From the NCBI GenBank assembly GCA_002286715.1, contig NSJX01000028.1:62001-126000 (forward strand): DNA of 64,000 nucleotides, in the 5' to 3' direction. The notes under the pieces are model-generated. The model saw only the letters and a list, made by a program, of their open reading frames with translations. It searched no databases and had not been told where the DNA came from. How positions within the stretch are numbered: position 1 is the stretch's first letter; the number at the start of each line of letters is the position of its first letter. Both the position numbers and the translations under genes were made by a program. The DNA is from Dentipellis sp. KUC8613. Lineage: Eukaryota > Basidiomycota > Agaricomycetes > Russulales > Hericiaceae. Of the stretch, positions 1 through 13,768 are shown in pieces.

Positions 1-125
1 GAGAACGATGAGGGAGTCAGGGGAATATTCGGGCGGAGATTGAAAGCGGGCCAGTGTGGTCGCCTGCTTTCTCCGAGAGTGTCCACGACGACCAACCCCT
101 TCCTCTCTTTCTCCTCTCATCTCAA

Positions 126-1979
<1,854 letters not shown>

Positions 1980-4677
1980 ATGGCGACCGTAGCCGTCCCA
2001 GCCAGCCAGGCCACGAACCCCCAAGAAGTGGGGACGGTCGTAGCGTACGGTTCGGCGCCCCTTTCACCAGCCACGTCGCGCGGGACTGCGACCCCTCGCT
2101 CGTCCATGGCAGCAACCCCCCTGCATGTGCAGTTTCGACCCGACACGCCACCGGTATCATTGCCGCACTTCGTCCCTGCAGCATCTCAGCATCAGCACAC
2201 TGAGCCACCCTGTGATCTTATTCTGACGCCCATATCCCCCGAATCAGTGAAGAGATACGATAGGGAGCTGAAAAGGCAGGTTATTCTCTCGCTGCTGCTT
2301 CCTGGCTATACTTAATGCCGTCGTCCTATGTATAGGACGGACGGCAAGGACGCTCCTAGCGACATTATTGAGCCTCTCACGAAGAAATTGTACGTGCGCC
2401 ATATTGGACTATCGATGCCACAGGCTCGGTGAGCTCATTCCTGTACTCTTGCCAGCAACCACCCCTTGGAGGAGAGCCAGTACGGATGGTGCCGCCGCCA
2501 ACACCCGGAAGGTGCAATGTTCTTCGAGCATGTCGCCTCCGTAAGCGATCATCTCTGCCTCCTAACTTCTCATTACGACGTCTGCGCAGAGAACGTATAC
2601 CGATATGGACATCGGCAGCGAAAACACCTGCCGTACCTTGAAAGAGATCATGCGGATCCTCGCCACACGGCTGCGCGAGCTCGGTAGTGTGCAGGCGACG
2701 GACGAGGAGCTTGTCCTAGAGCATATATCAGACAACCAGTGGGGCTATTACTTTGCCTCTCACGCGGAAAGGAAGGTCTTTTGGGTGCACAGATATTGCA
2801 TGCCATCCCAGAGCGTGGATGGTATCTCATCGCGAGCGCAGCAAGGTACGTGCTTGAATAGCAGCCGAACGTCACGGTCCCATTCTGATACTGTGGATGT
2901 CGATGTTGACATTGGTAGGGCATGAGATTGAGTCTTACTTCTGGTGCGCAAATCTACCTAACGATACCGGCTGCTCTCATTGACCCTTGGCCGTGGTATT
3001 TACTAGGACACATGTAGAACTATTCCCGAAGAAGCTCCCAAAAGGCAGCATCCGGATCCTCAAGGACCATTTGGCTCAGGCCATCATCGGTATGCACCAT
3101 CTGCCAACCCATGAGGAGCATGGTTACAGTTGTATCCAGATAACATCACTTCGACGGAATCACTCTCCCCATACAACACTGAGACTATGAAGAAGATCCA
3201 AGAAACTCTCGGCAATGCCAAAGAAGACGGTACTGTGTTGCATGTCCTTATATTCTGCCCTCTAGCTGAGTCCCGCCCTTTGCACATGTAGATTTAGATG
3301 ACCTGTGTGCGCACAATGAGAAGGGAATCGTATGGGCAGTTGGTGAGTGCCATTGATCAACAGTTCAGCTACATCATGCCCACTTATGCATACCTTCAAC
3401 TAAGCCCGCCTCCTGTCCCACCTATGTACGTCCCCATTCTTTCACCCCCTCCAAAACCACTTGTGCGGTGTTGACGCTGTTGTGCCTCCCTACGCCGCCA
3501 GACCACGCCAGATTCATCCACTTCCATGGCGAGCTCACGCCGCGCCTGAGCGCCGGGCAGACCCTGAAACCAATGAGTGGAGTCGCCAACTCGCGACTCT
3601 TCAAGATCATCACAGTACTACTCTTCGGGCGACCAGAGGCCGCCCTTGCGCAGCTGAAAGCCGTCTCTGTGGACGGCATTGTGGTCCTCGCGACCTGGGA
3701 GAAGTATGTCCAAACCTCGGTAATTAAATGGAAGGATAACGCTGATCTGGTGTGTCCGATTATCCGAGTCTCTGCTGCGCTGTTTCACTTAATAAATGTA
3801 CTACACAGTGTCGTATGGCAGTCAACTACAACCTTGCGTTCATGGCGGTGCCCTCCGTCGTACGCGCTATCAGCGACAACGCGGCAACGACGAGCGCCGC
3901 CGCACAGCACTGGACGCTTGCACAGCTGCTGAGCACCTGCTCGACGATCCTCCTCAGCGGCTCCCTCGTCAGTAACTTCCTCCTGCGCGAGCTGTACTCG
4001 GAAGGCAAGGCGCGGGATGTGACCTGGGCGGTGAGTAACATCTCATCAAATTGCCCCTCCGCAAGCCCGGAACCGAAGCCTGACGGCCTCGCAGACACAG
4101 TTTATCGCCAACCAGCGGGTGAACGACGGGTTCTTCCTGAGAGACCTGGAGCGCCTCGCGATCTTGAGCAGCCTGCCTCTCACCTGGATCATCTGGGGGT
4201 GCGCCAGCTTTCTCATGTCCCCTGGCCTCTCAGCGTCCCGCCAATCTATAGCTAATACCGTATACCTTCAGTGTCATGCTCCTCGCGCTCTCCTTCGCCT
4301 GCTGGATCTTCGAAAGCACCTTCGTCCTCTCCTACCGCGCGACCGTCGCCGTCCTGCTCGTCTTCTCGGGCAGCATCGCGCTGCTCAACGCCGGGCTCTG
4401 GTACGGGCTGCACCGGCCCGCGCACGCCGGCGCGTGGCGCGCAGCGCGCAATGCGAACCTCGTCAGGCTGCAGTGCAATTGGGACGCACTGCGCACGAAT
4501 GTCGCGGAGGCGGTCGCGCGCCGTCTGAACGCCGAATCGAGTGGGATGAGGCGCCGGCGCAGGCGGTCGATGGAGCAGGGTGAGGCTGGCACTGAGTTGC
4601 CGTGGGTAGGCCATGGGCGCCGACCGCCTACTCGCAGTGGGACTGCCCCTGCGACGTTCAACACGGCTTCTCATTAG
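1980..4677 (+). CDS. Hypothetical WW-like domain membrane protein
   Basis: Multi-exon gene, about ten exons. The N-terminal 80 residues are low-complexity (P/S/A/T-rich). A stretch reading LEESQYGWCRRQHPEGAMFF around residue 120 resembles the WW-type pattern (W..H..G..YF/FF) found in a large Agaricomycete family that then carries a conserved Y-T-D-x-D motif (here YTDMDI). The middle contains an acidic/aromatic region (VFWVHRYCM, HEIESYFW, HVELFP). The C-terminal third is hydrophobic, with likely membrane spans around LTWIIWGVMLLALSFACWIF and TVAVLLVFSGSIALLNAGLW, then a basic R-rich tail ending in NTASH. Exons are joined at clear GT..AG sites. Molecular function is unknown; membrane location is inferred from hydrophobicity. 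The family assignment comes from pattern only. Confidence 0.7.
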
Positions 4678-5232
4678 CCCTCTGCACTCTCGACTTTGCT
4701 CTTCCTTTTTTCTTTGATTCACTCTGATTCTGTATTCCTACTTACCGCACATTTCCAAGTGTACATGTACTCATAGAGCGCGCGCGCTGATACCTACGTC
4801 TTGAATGACTCACCTGTTGGACACCGACACAATTTCGGCATTTCGTGTCTTGAACCACGACTAGAGTACCTCGTAGGGCAAGTGTACCCGAGTACATGTC
4901 CACATCGCGTGACGGGCATGCAATGCTGATAAATGAGAATTAACACAATAAATGGTATGCACGGGATCGTAGGTCGTAGCAAGCGTAACGTAAAGTAGGC
5001 GCGCACGGTATGCGTGCGCATCGTAACCAAAACACAACAGGACTGAGGATGCGCGGGGAGCCGGACAACAAAACACGGAAACAGGAAACACGGGGGGGTA
5101 CGAGAGACAGGCAGACAAAACGGAAGTCCGAGAGGGAGAGTGGGAGTATGAGACAGAACAAGAAGTATGTATGTACTAGTGCCGGGCGTTCAACGCACGA
5201 GTATCGTCCAACGCCCAGCTCGAGCTCATAAA
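4678..5232. other. Intergenic between convergent 3' ends
   Basis: Contains the 3' regions of the gene ending at 4677 and of CAC2 on the other strand. No exon, tRNA or clear repeat seen. A short (GC)n run occurs near 4778. Confidence 0.5.
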
Positions 5233-7920
5233 TCATGAGCCGACATCGCCCACGCGCGTCAGCGCGACTCTGCGCTTCTTCTTCGGGGGCTCCTCCTTCT
5301 CTTTCTCACCTTCCTTCTCAGCCTCCGCGGGCACAGGCGCCGGCGTACGCGTGCCCTTGCGGTCGACCGGCGCAGAAGGCAGGACGTCGCTTGAGCTGGA
5401 GCTGGCCGGGCCTGGCGTCTGTGATGGCTCGCTCCTCTTCGCAGGGACCACGGGCGTGATCACGGGCGATACCGAGGGCAGGGGCGCGGACGTAAGCGAC
5501 GGGGTCGTCGCGGGCGTCAGGGCCGCGGTCGACGTGAGCGGGACCGAGTGCTGGTGCGCGATGGACTGGAACTGCAGCGTGCTCTGCTGGGTGTGGTGCG
5601 CGGGGATGATCTCGTCGAAGACGACGATCGTGCAGTACCCGTCACGCGACGACAGCATGAGGCACTGGCCGTCGGGCGACCTTTCATGATGCGGTGCGAT
5701 AGAAGGCCGCTCGTCAGCGGGCACATGAAACACGTTCTGATGCTCGCACTCACCAGGACATGTCCGTGAACTCGTCATAGTGCAGTTTCGTGAACATGCA
5801 GATGGGGCCCGCTTGCTGCGTGTCGTAGATGGCGACGGTGTCCATGGTCGCCACGGCGTACAGCATCCGATATGGAAGTGCGAAGACCGAGCCATTGCTG
5901 GGTGCCGGCGTTGATGGTTTCGAAATAGCAGGGCTGAGCGCACGCAAGGAATCATTTGCAGATAGTGCCGGGGACGGAAGCGTCAGGCCGCCCGGTAGAG
6001 CGGAAAGTGGAGTGGGGACCGCCAAAGGGGTAAGCAATTGAGAGGGCTTAGAGGGTGATTGTGGCGATAAGGCCTCATTTGGGGCTGCAGATGCTGGGGG
6101 TGGGGCGGGGGTCGAGGTGGCACCAACGTCCACGGAAACGGCTTGCTCCTTTCCCTTCTCGAGCACGACGTTCTTTGGCTCCGCGGGTGCATCTGCGCCA
6201 ACGACACCGGGCCGAAGTTCATATAGAATGGGCGAGAACTTGACGGCCACACTCGCTTTCTTGTGTCCTGGTAGCTGTGCGATCGGGGGTCGTGCGAAGT
6301 TGGCCCGAGAGTAAATGTAAACGGAAGACGCAGAGTTCGGGTTCGTGGGCTCTGTGGAGGGCGGTCTGCCCTTTCGTCCCCGAGCGGGCGAGTCTTCCAC
6401 CTTCGCACCCGAAGCCGGCCGCGAGGTGCCAGGCAGAATCGAAGGATCCTCAAACTGACCTGCAGGCGTCAGAAGAAGAGACCCATCCGTGCTAAATGTT
6501 AGCCGACGGAAGAAATTGCTGAAACTTTCGTCTCCATATAGCCTGACAGAGCTCCAGGTCGCCGGCGACGGAAGCGCGGTGCGAATAGCAGGCAGTGCCG
6601 GCATAGGCGACGGCGAGCGCCCATAGCGGCCGTAGTGGGAGGGCGAACTCGGCGCATTGGACCCACTGAAGGACGAGCGGCGGGAGGAGGGCTTGTCCAT
6701 AGGCGGTGGAGGGAACATCGACTGGGATGGAGTGCTAGCAATGGACGTCGCAGGGGTAAGGGGAATGTGCTGCGAGCTCGAAGCATGGTTCTCGTCCTTT
6801 GGTTGCTCACTGACCGTAGTGATGATCGATTCGGTATCACTGGCGGTAGACTCTCTCCGGAACATCCTCGGGCGGCTGGTGCTATGCGTACTTGGGGTAC
6901 GAGTATGATGATGAGGCATGCGGGAATTCTTGCCGACTGCGTGCACTTCGAAAACGCCCTGCTTGTTGGAAATGCTGTAGACATGCATCGAACGGTCGCT
7001 GCTTTGTGTGGCGATGTACTCATTGAGAGGGTCCCATGCAACGCCTTGCACGTAATGATTATGTTCTGCTATTTCGGACACACATTTGCCTGCCGAGGAC
7101 GTTAGTCGCATTCAACGATGTCCCGAGAGAAGACCGACCATCCGAGGCGCTGAAAATCCTCGCAGCATTGTCCGTGCTTCCTGCAATAAGGTATTCGCCC
7201 GTGGGGCTCCATGCTAGGTCATACACCTGCATAGTTGTGCATCTGCCATAGCATGCATGAGTGGGATGCTCCCATCCGGGGCTATCAAACGCACCGGAAG
7301 GTGGTACGGGGCTTCCAATATTCTTTCTCGAACTGCATGTCTTCCGCGCTAAGGTCGCTGCCATAAACGCTCTGATTGGGCGTACTAGACTGTGCCCAGA
7401 TGATAATCATCCCGTCTGGGGACAAAGGGTGAACACCGAACAAAGGGAGAGACAGGGATGTGCTTACCATCTCCCGCTGACGCGATGAGCTCGCCTGTTC
7501 AATTGGTTAGAGCCGCAGGGGTTCCGCCAATGATCCAGACGTACCATTTGGACTGAATCTAACTACATTAACGGCGGCTGAGTGGCGGCTGAGCGTAGCA
7601 AGGTATTCCACTCGCGCTGGTCGTGCGGAGGGCGCCCCAGTCGCGTCACTGGACGCGACTTCAGCCAATGACGGAGGAATTATGTTCGGATGCACCATCC
7701 ATATCTATTGACACCCATAAGGATCACAGCCCGCAGACACGCGCAGACGGGCACTCACTCGAACATGGTTGTCCTCCCCTCCTGTCGCCAGGCGATAGGC
7801 CTGCCGCGCGAAGCTCTTGTCTGAGGCTGGACGCGCCTTTTTGAAGGGCACAGGCTGGAAATCGCAAGTTGAGATGGGTTTGCTGTCGTGCCAGCGGATT
7901 TCGAGTGTTCTGACACGCAT
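5233..7920 (-). CDS. CAC2: Chromatin assembly factor 1 subunit B (p60/Cac2), WD40
   Basis: Middle subunit of the CAF-1 histone chaperone, which deposits H3-H4 behind the replication fork. The start at 7920 gives MRVRTLEIRWHDSKPISTCDFQP, the characteristic N-terminus of CAF-1 p60 (the HIR1 family begins similarly). WD40 blades follow in successive exons: YRLATGGEDNHVR; VEYLATLSRHSAAVNVVRFSPNG; SPDGMIIIW; QVYDLAWSPTGEYLIAGSTDNAARIF; GKCVSEIAEHNHYVQGVAWDPLNEYIATQSSDRSMHVYS. A long S/P-rich insert (about 6500-6900) and an A/P-rich linker interrupt later blades (LTFSTDGSLLLTPAG, VAVKFSP, YRMLYAVATMDTVAIYDTQ). The C-terminus is disordered, with a KKKRRV basic patch that may be a nuclear signal. Length and order fit p60 better than HIRA. 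Roughly 230 bp separate it from NUP57, in the same direction. Confidence 0.9.
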
Positions 7921-8151
7921 TTGTGGACGCGAAATAGATGTGGGGAGGGGGAATGGCAAGAGGAATGAGGAATGAGAATGGACCCGAGACGTCCAAGGTT
8001 CTAATTAGCGGCGGCAGACTCCGCGTGAGCCGCAAGCAGCTCCAAACAGCGTTTTCCGTCAAGTCCACGGCCTCCTTACGTCTTCCCCTATCCCCCTTCT
8101 GCTGTACGCCTACTGTACGAGTACGCTCAAAATAATATTCCGTCCACGTTC

Positions 8152-10359
8152 CTATCGTATCGTGCTCCCTCGCAACGTTTGTGAGAAACTCGACAGTAGG
8201 TCCGCCCTCTGGTCCGGCTCCTCCTCCCGCTCGCCCTCGCCGTAGATCACCGCCACATCCCGCAGGTCCTTCTGCAGGATCTTCGTGAGATGCGCGAGGC
8301 CCGCCTGCTCCTCTGCCAGAATCTGCATGTCCACGTCCCGCGGATGACCATGAGAGACAGACATGCGACAGTGATCGGATCCGGATGCTTACCTGAACGA
8401 TCTGATTCAGTCCGTCTTCGTCCACGACCGCCCATTCGAGCCCCTCGCCCGTCCCCTTTGCATTGTTGCCCCGCATGGCATTCAGAGCACCGACAAGCGC
8501 CCAGAGCTCGTTCAGCTTCCCCACGATCCGACCCATCCCTCCCGGCCTGCGAATCTCCCCATCGATTTCCTCCAACGCAGCCCTCAGCGCCTCCTCCTCC
8601 GGACGGATCGCTGACGACCGCAGGGTGGGGATCAGCAGGTGCAGGTGCTGCACGAGCTTGAGCAATCGATGCGTCAGCTGTGTCTGCACCGAAGACGCCT
8701 TGTGCAGCCGCGAGGCATTCGACAGCTCGTGCCGCTCCGACAGCTTCTCTATCCGAGACTTGATCTCCTTGAGTTTTTCTTGGTGCGCCGCCGCCTGCTG
8801 GGCCTGCGCCTCTACCCGCTTCTGCAGGTCATCGAAACTAGTCGCGAGCACAGGCACGAGGCTAGTGCATATTTGAGAACACGATAAGTGAGTCTCGGGA
8901 CCAGTTCGCGCCCCGAATACGTCAAACGCACCAAGTGGGATCCGGATTCTCGCGGAGTGCTTTTTGCCACGCCGCCTCGTTGGTGGCCTTCGCAGGCCGG
9001 CCATACAGTTGCACTTGCGAGGGGTCGACCAGATTGTAGAAGTAATGCTGCCAAACCAAACGCCGACATTCACGATTGGTTTCTGATAAGCCAAAATAGA
9101 AGCAGAATGAACGGGGGGACGAAGGACCCACCTGGAAGCGGTTGTTTGGTGAATCGGGGTTCCATGCTTGGATAATGGACTCCATCCTTTGTGACAGCTG
9201 AGCGAACTGGGTCTGCGCGTCCTGCTGCTGTTGCGCCGGCGCGGGAGCCACCCGCGACGAGAACAGACTGTTCGACGCATTCAGAGAGTTCGGCGCCAGT
9301 TGGTTCTTCGCACCGCCAAATAAGCTTGAGCCAAGTAGACCTCCCTGCTGGGGCTGCTGGCCTACCTGTGATTGTCCAAACAATCCTCCACTAGGCGGCT
9401 GCTGCTGCTGCTGTTGCGTCTGACCAAATAGGCCAGATTGGTTTGTGGTATTCGAACCTGCTGCTGTTGACCCAAACAATCCACCCCCAGTATTCGAGCC
9501 AGCGTTGGTCGTGCTCCCGAATAGCCCTCCAGTGGTAGACGTCGAAGGCGCATTGCCGAAGAGGCCGCCAGACGGAGCCGTGTTTCCAGCACCAGTATTT
9601 GTCGTGCCGAACAGCCCACCCGTCCCGGTGTTCTGCTGGTTCGTTGTCGACCCAAACAGCCCACCACTCGGCTGTTGCTGTTGCTGATTAGCAGTGTTGC
9701 CAAAGAGCCCGCCTCCCTGCTGCGGCTGGTTCGTGGTGCTCCCAAAAAGCCCTCCGGTCGACGGCTGCTGGGCGTTCGTATTTGTGTTCGTGTTCCCAAA
9801 CAGCCCACCACTCGGTTGCGTGGTAGTGTTCGTGCTGCCGAAGAGTCCTCCACCAGTGCTCTGCTGCTGCGTGTTGGTGTTGGTATTTCCGAAGAGTCCT
9901 CCAGTCGCCGGTTGCTGTTGTTGCTGCTGCTGCGCGGTGTTAGCCCCGCCTCCAAACAACCCTCCAGTGCCCGACTGCCCTGCTTGCTGGTTCGTGTTCG
10001 TATTACCGAACAGCCCTCCTCCCGTCGACGGTTGGTTTGCTGTCGACCCGAAGAGCCCCCCACCCGTCTGCCCTGTCGTGTTCGTGCCCGCAGCTTGCCC
10101 GAAGAGGCCACCGCTAGGCGTGCCAGTCCCCTGCGCCGTGTTCTGTCCTGCTGTTGAACCAAACAGTCCTCCTGTAACACGTAGCACATGGTGCATTTAG
10201 TACAGTAAAAACACGAGAGGTTGATGTAGACATACCGCCCGTGTTCGTGTTCGTATTCGTGTTCGCACCCAGCCCACCGAAGAGGCCACCGCTCTGGCCG
10301 GGCTGCTGCGATTGCTGCTGGGTGTTCGAGCTCCCGAAAAGACCTCCACCGAACGACAT
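8152..10359 (-). CDS. NUP57: FG nucleoporin Nup57/Nup54
   Basis: Channel nucleoporin of the Nsp1(Nup62)-Nup49(Nup58)-Nup57(Nup54) complex. The start at 10359 is MSFGGGLFGSSNTQQQ. The first ~280 residues are a dense GGLFG-repeat domain with N/T/Q spacers and several polyQ runs (about 20 GLFG units between 9300 and 10359). Such regions bind karyopherins and form the permeability barrier. Then come a Q/A linker (SLFSSRVAPAPAQQQQ), the Nup54 signature MESIIQAWNPDSPNNRFQ joined across an intron to HYFYNLVDPSQVQLYGRP, and a C-terminal coiled coil (FDDLQKRVEAQAQQAAAHQEKLKEI and LHKASSVQTQLTHRLLKLVQ). It ends in RADLLSSFSQTLRGSTIR-stop. The order FG - alpha/beta - coiled coil is diagnostic. GLFG copy number may be subject to assembly collapse. 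Confidence 0.93.
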
Positions 10360-10751
10360 TGTTGCCTCGGTACCTCCTTGTGGTTATCTGCTACAGAATG
10401 GAAAGTCAACTTCATCCAGAATCGCATAACTAGCAGATTGATGCGGGCTCACCTCGTGGTGTGAGTACAGCTACACGGCCAGTCTGTATGCCGCTCGCTT
10501 AGCCTCTGCGCTCGTCGATGGAGGATTGGAGAGGCCTAGGGAGATATACAGGTGGTAAAATACAAGGGCAGCAGCCTTGCTCGCCTTGAACGATGTGACT
10601 GAGCGCGTCTGAGGCGCGTGTGGCACGCGTCTTTCCTCCTTCAGATCAGACGCCCAACGACCTTTCGCCTGCAAACAATTAGATCCTCAGATTGCTCACG
10701 ATCTGTGTAGGACAGAAACCTCCTCAGGCCTTCATTTGATATTGTCCAGCT
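10360..10751. promoter_or_regulatory. Divergent promoter NUP57 / ribokinase
   Basis: This 392-bp stretch separates two start codons pointing away from each other, so it should hold both promoters. No TATA box stands out and no exon was recognised. Confidence 0.5.
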
Positions 10752-12058
10752 ATGTCTGCTATCAAGGCGCGCTGTTTAGTCCGCGGATCCATCAGTCAGC
10801 TCTATACACCCATCTCGACACCAATTTCCTAAGCTAAAGTGACCTCTGCAGACGTCGATGAATTCTTTCATGGTGCGCACGGGTTCTCTACAAATACAAA
10901 AAATCCCTGAATCAAACTGGTCGCTGTGACCTTCAGTGAAGGAGGTCGTGCGACCAGGGGAGACGATCGCATCGACCCAATTCGAGCGGCGGGGCGGCGG
11001 CAAGGGCGCGAACCAGGCAGCCGCAGTCGCGCGCGCCGGAGGCTCTGTCGCGCTGGTGGGCGCTGTCGGTGAGGATGGGCGATGGCATCGAGATGATCTG
11101 GGGAAGTTTGGTGTTTCGGTGGACCAGGTTTCCGTCGTGCAAGTCAGTCGGAAACTCGAGATCTTCAGTTACAGTGCTACTCTGTGATACTGACAACTCG
11201 TAACATGCATACAGACAGAGCCCACTGGTCGGGCTATCATCCAGCTCACCTCAGCTGGCGAGAATTGTATCAGTCAGTTGCGCGCCCCACACCGCCGACC
11301 ACAATCCCACCTAACGTCACCACCAACCCTTGACAGTCCTCTACAAAGGCGCGAACTTCGCCCTCACCGAGTCCCCCGCGGACATCCAAGCCCGCCTGAC
11401 TGGCATCACACATCTACTGCTGCAGAACGAGATCCCCTGGGACACCACCGTCGCCTACCTCACGCAGGCACACAAGCAGGGCACAGTGACGGTGTTCAAC
11501 CCCTCGCCGATGCCGTCCGACGCGCAGCTACATGGGTTCCCCTGGGCGAGCCTCTCATGGCTGCTCGTCAACGAGGTCGAGATCGCGGACCTGCTCAACG
11601 CGCTCGAGGGGCAGCACGTCGCGGACATCCAGGACCCGCTGTCGAATATCCGGAGGCTCTCGGCGCACCCACGGTTCTCCCCCGCCGTGAACGTCGTCTG
11701 CACGCTCGGCGCGGCCGGCGTGCTGATGCACGTGCCGTCCATACCTGAGCCGATCAAGGTGCCCGCCGCGAAGCTGCAGGGGACTGTGCGAGATACGACG
11801 GGCGCGGGCGACTGCTTCACGGGTTACCTGGTGGCCGAGCTGATGCGTGCCTACGAACGAGGGGCTTCGGCACAGCTGTCGCGCGAGGAGCTCGTGAACG
11901 TGGTCAAACTGTGCGCTCAGGTAAGTACTCAAGTTGTGAAGTGAATCGGCAGAGGCATTGACAATCGTCAGGCAGCCGGCATGTGTGTTGAGAAACGTGG
12001 CGCGATGGAAAGCATCCCGTTGCGAGAGGAGGTGGAGAAGAGACTGTCGGAAGTGTAA
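10752..12058 (+). CDS. RBK1: Ribokinase (PfkB family)
   Basis: ATP-dependent phosphorylation of D-ribose to ribose-5-phosphate, a cytosolic entry to the pentose phosphate pool. The start at 10752 (MSAIKARCLVRGSI) is supported by two short introns that join it to NVDEFFHVKEVVRPGETI, the usual ribokinase N-terminus. The first PfkB signature appears as RRGGGKGANQAAAVARAGG, with LVGAVGEDG after it. A TGRAIIQLTSAGENCI block and QNEIP (sugar pocket region) follow, then VFNPSPMPSD and LLVNEVEIADLL. The second signature DTTGAGDCFTG carries the catalytic Asp. After the last intron the protein ends AAGMCVEKRGAMESIPLREEVEKRLSEV-stop. All catalytic motifs are present and length is typical (~320 residues). 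Confident assignment. Confidence 0.94.
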
Positions 12059-12255
12059 ACTCATTTGTAGCCGTAGCATCCAAACCAATGAAGCTGAGCA
12101 TCTGCGATTCCCTTGCGGCGAGAATGTTTATTACGCCCAGTCCCTATGAGAGGATAAAGAGATCATGTAGTGGCAGGTATGCAGCATGCATCATGTGAGG
12201 ACATGTGGTGTACATGTAAGTTTTGACAGCGTCGTAAAAAGCATAGAGAAATCGA

Positions 12256-12884
12256 TCAGAACTGCGCGTTCGATCAGCACCTCGACAACAAAGGGGAGAG
12301 ACGCGGAGGGACGTACACGCAGGGGCTGGAAGAACCACTTGTTCTTCCCGCTTGTGTACCTGTCCTCCAGCAGCTTCTTAACCTGCTTCTTCGAGTCCTC
12401 ACGCTGTGACGGCTCCTTGAAGGTGTCCGAGCCGACAACACCCTTCAGGCCCTCGAGCTCGACGGAGTAACGGGTGGGGAAGAGATGCGAGTAGTTCACG
12501 ACCTATCGCCCCATTGAACATCAGCCTCCTGGTGCAACATCCTAAACACTGTGAGAACGCACCTTGATGAAAGGCTTGACCTTGCTCCGCTTCGCCAACT
12601 TCTTAGCACCCATGCGCTTCGTCACTTTCCTGGGGTAGCGCTCGATGCCAGCAACGATGGCGTGGGGGTAGGGGCGGTCCTTGGTGCCCTCATCGAGCTG
12701 TTTGATGACGACAACCTTCTTGCCGGCCTGGCGGCCTTGAAGGACGATAGCGACCTGACAAAATATTCAGTGAATGAGCAGCGGTACGCGATCAAAGCTA
12801 TTCACTTTTCCGGGCTTGTAGACTGCGACGTTAGGTCAGTATCAGCGCACACTAGAGAGGAACGCCGGACTCACTCTTGACCAT
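12256..12884 (-). CDS. RPL27: 60S ribosomal protein eL27
   Basis: Structural protein of the large ribosomal subunit. Exons read [32 protein letters not shown]...[27 protein letters not shown], then [18 protein letters not shown]...[17 protein letters not shown]. The first exon is only 10 nt (ATG GTC AAG A). The C-terminal F-stop is not contiguous: reading through CTG CGT runs on in frame, but a donor (gtacgtcc) directly after CTGCGT and an acceptor (cgcag) at 12262 join LR to TTC TGA. This gives the WFFxxLRF end found in eL27 across eukaryotes. The last coding exon is therefore 6 nt (12256-12261). Short first exons full of splice signals are usual for fungal ribosomal-protein genes. Confidence 0.93.
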
Positions 12885-13768
12885 CTTGACGGGGGACGAG
12901 GAGGGCGGCGACAGGGACTTGCTTTTACTTGGTGCTCGCGGTCTCGCGCGTCGGTGGGCCGCGCCACAGCAAGCCACCCGGAGCTTACCGAGAGCAACTG
13001 TACAGTTTACCTTCTATTCAGCCCGCACGTGACTCTCCTCCTTCTCGCGATTCATCATACTGTGCGCGTTGAATTTGTCTCAAACAAATCTTCATGTCAC
13101 GGACAGCAATCTTATTATGCGACAGTATATCCTGACGCATTCTGAATATGCCATTGCAGCACGTCTTCGCGTTCTATCCGCAGCACATCAATATGTCTTG
13201 ATCTGCAATAATTTTATCCATTTCCTCTCGGGCGTCAATGCCGTATTCAAGGCCTGAAAATGTTGCGGGACTCGAGCGTGTCGTATCATTTTCTGGTGGC
13301 ACTCGGACTTTATGGACCTGCTTATGTCCACAGGGCTCGCGGTGCGAACAAGTTCTCGCCTCTAGACAATTCAAAGTACGTCATTCGCATAGAGCCGTGT
13401 CGGCTGACCGGAGATGTTGATTTCGCGTGCTGTCGACGGCCTTCGACAACGGCCCCGATGCTGCTTCGATGACAAGCGTGTAAGTCCCTCGGCATCCTTG
13501 GGCATTGTGCCATACGGCAAGGAGGCTGGTCGAGGCAACAAAGATGAAGTGTCCTTGTGCCGCCACAGGGACCATCGTACTATTGGGGCCGACCATTGGT
13601 TACCCGAGTGGCGGTGTATTGAATCTGTAAAACGTGTCGGCGAGTACAAGCCCGACTCGTCATCGTCTGACATATGGAACCTTTAAAACAGCGTACGATT
13701 TTACGCGTCCTATAAGTACGTGGATTCTTGCTGCTGTATCATCATTTCTTCCCCCATCTAACTCAACA
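12885..13768. other. Intergenic, divergent promoters of eL27 and secreted oxidase 1
   Basis: No exon recognised in 880 bp. A C/T-rich tract lies just upstream of eL27. An AT-rich TATA-like stretch (tcctataagtac) near 13710 sits about 60 bp before the oxidase start codon. Confidence 0.45.

Noticed and set aside
7724..9280. 518-codon minus-strand open frame
   Set aside because: It reads through introns of NUP57 and into CAC2. Only the part 8395-8860 is real coding sequence, and it belongs to Nup57.
9445..10200. Plus-strand frames rich in NSPP and Cys/Val
   Set aside because: Antisense shadow of the GGLFG repeats of NUP57.
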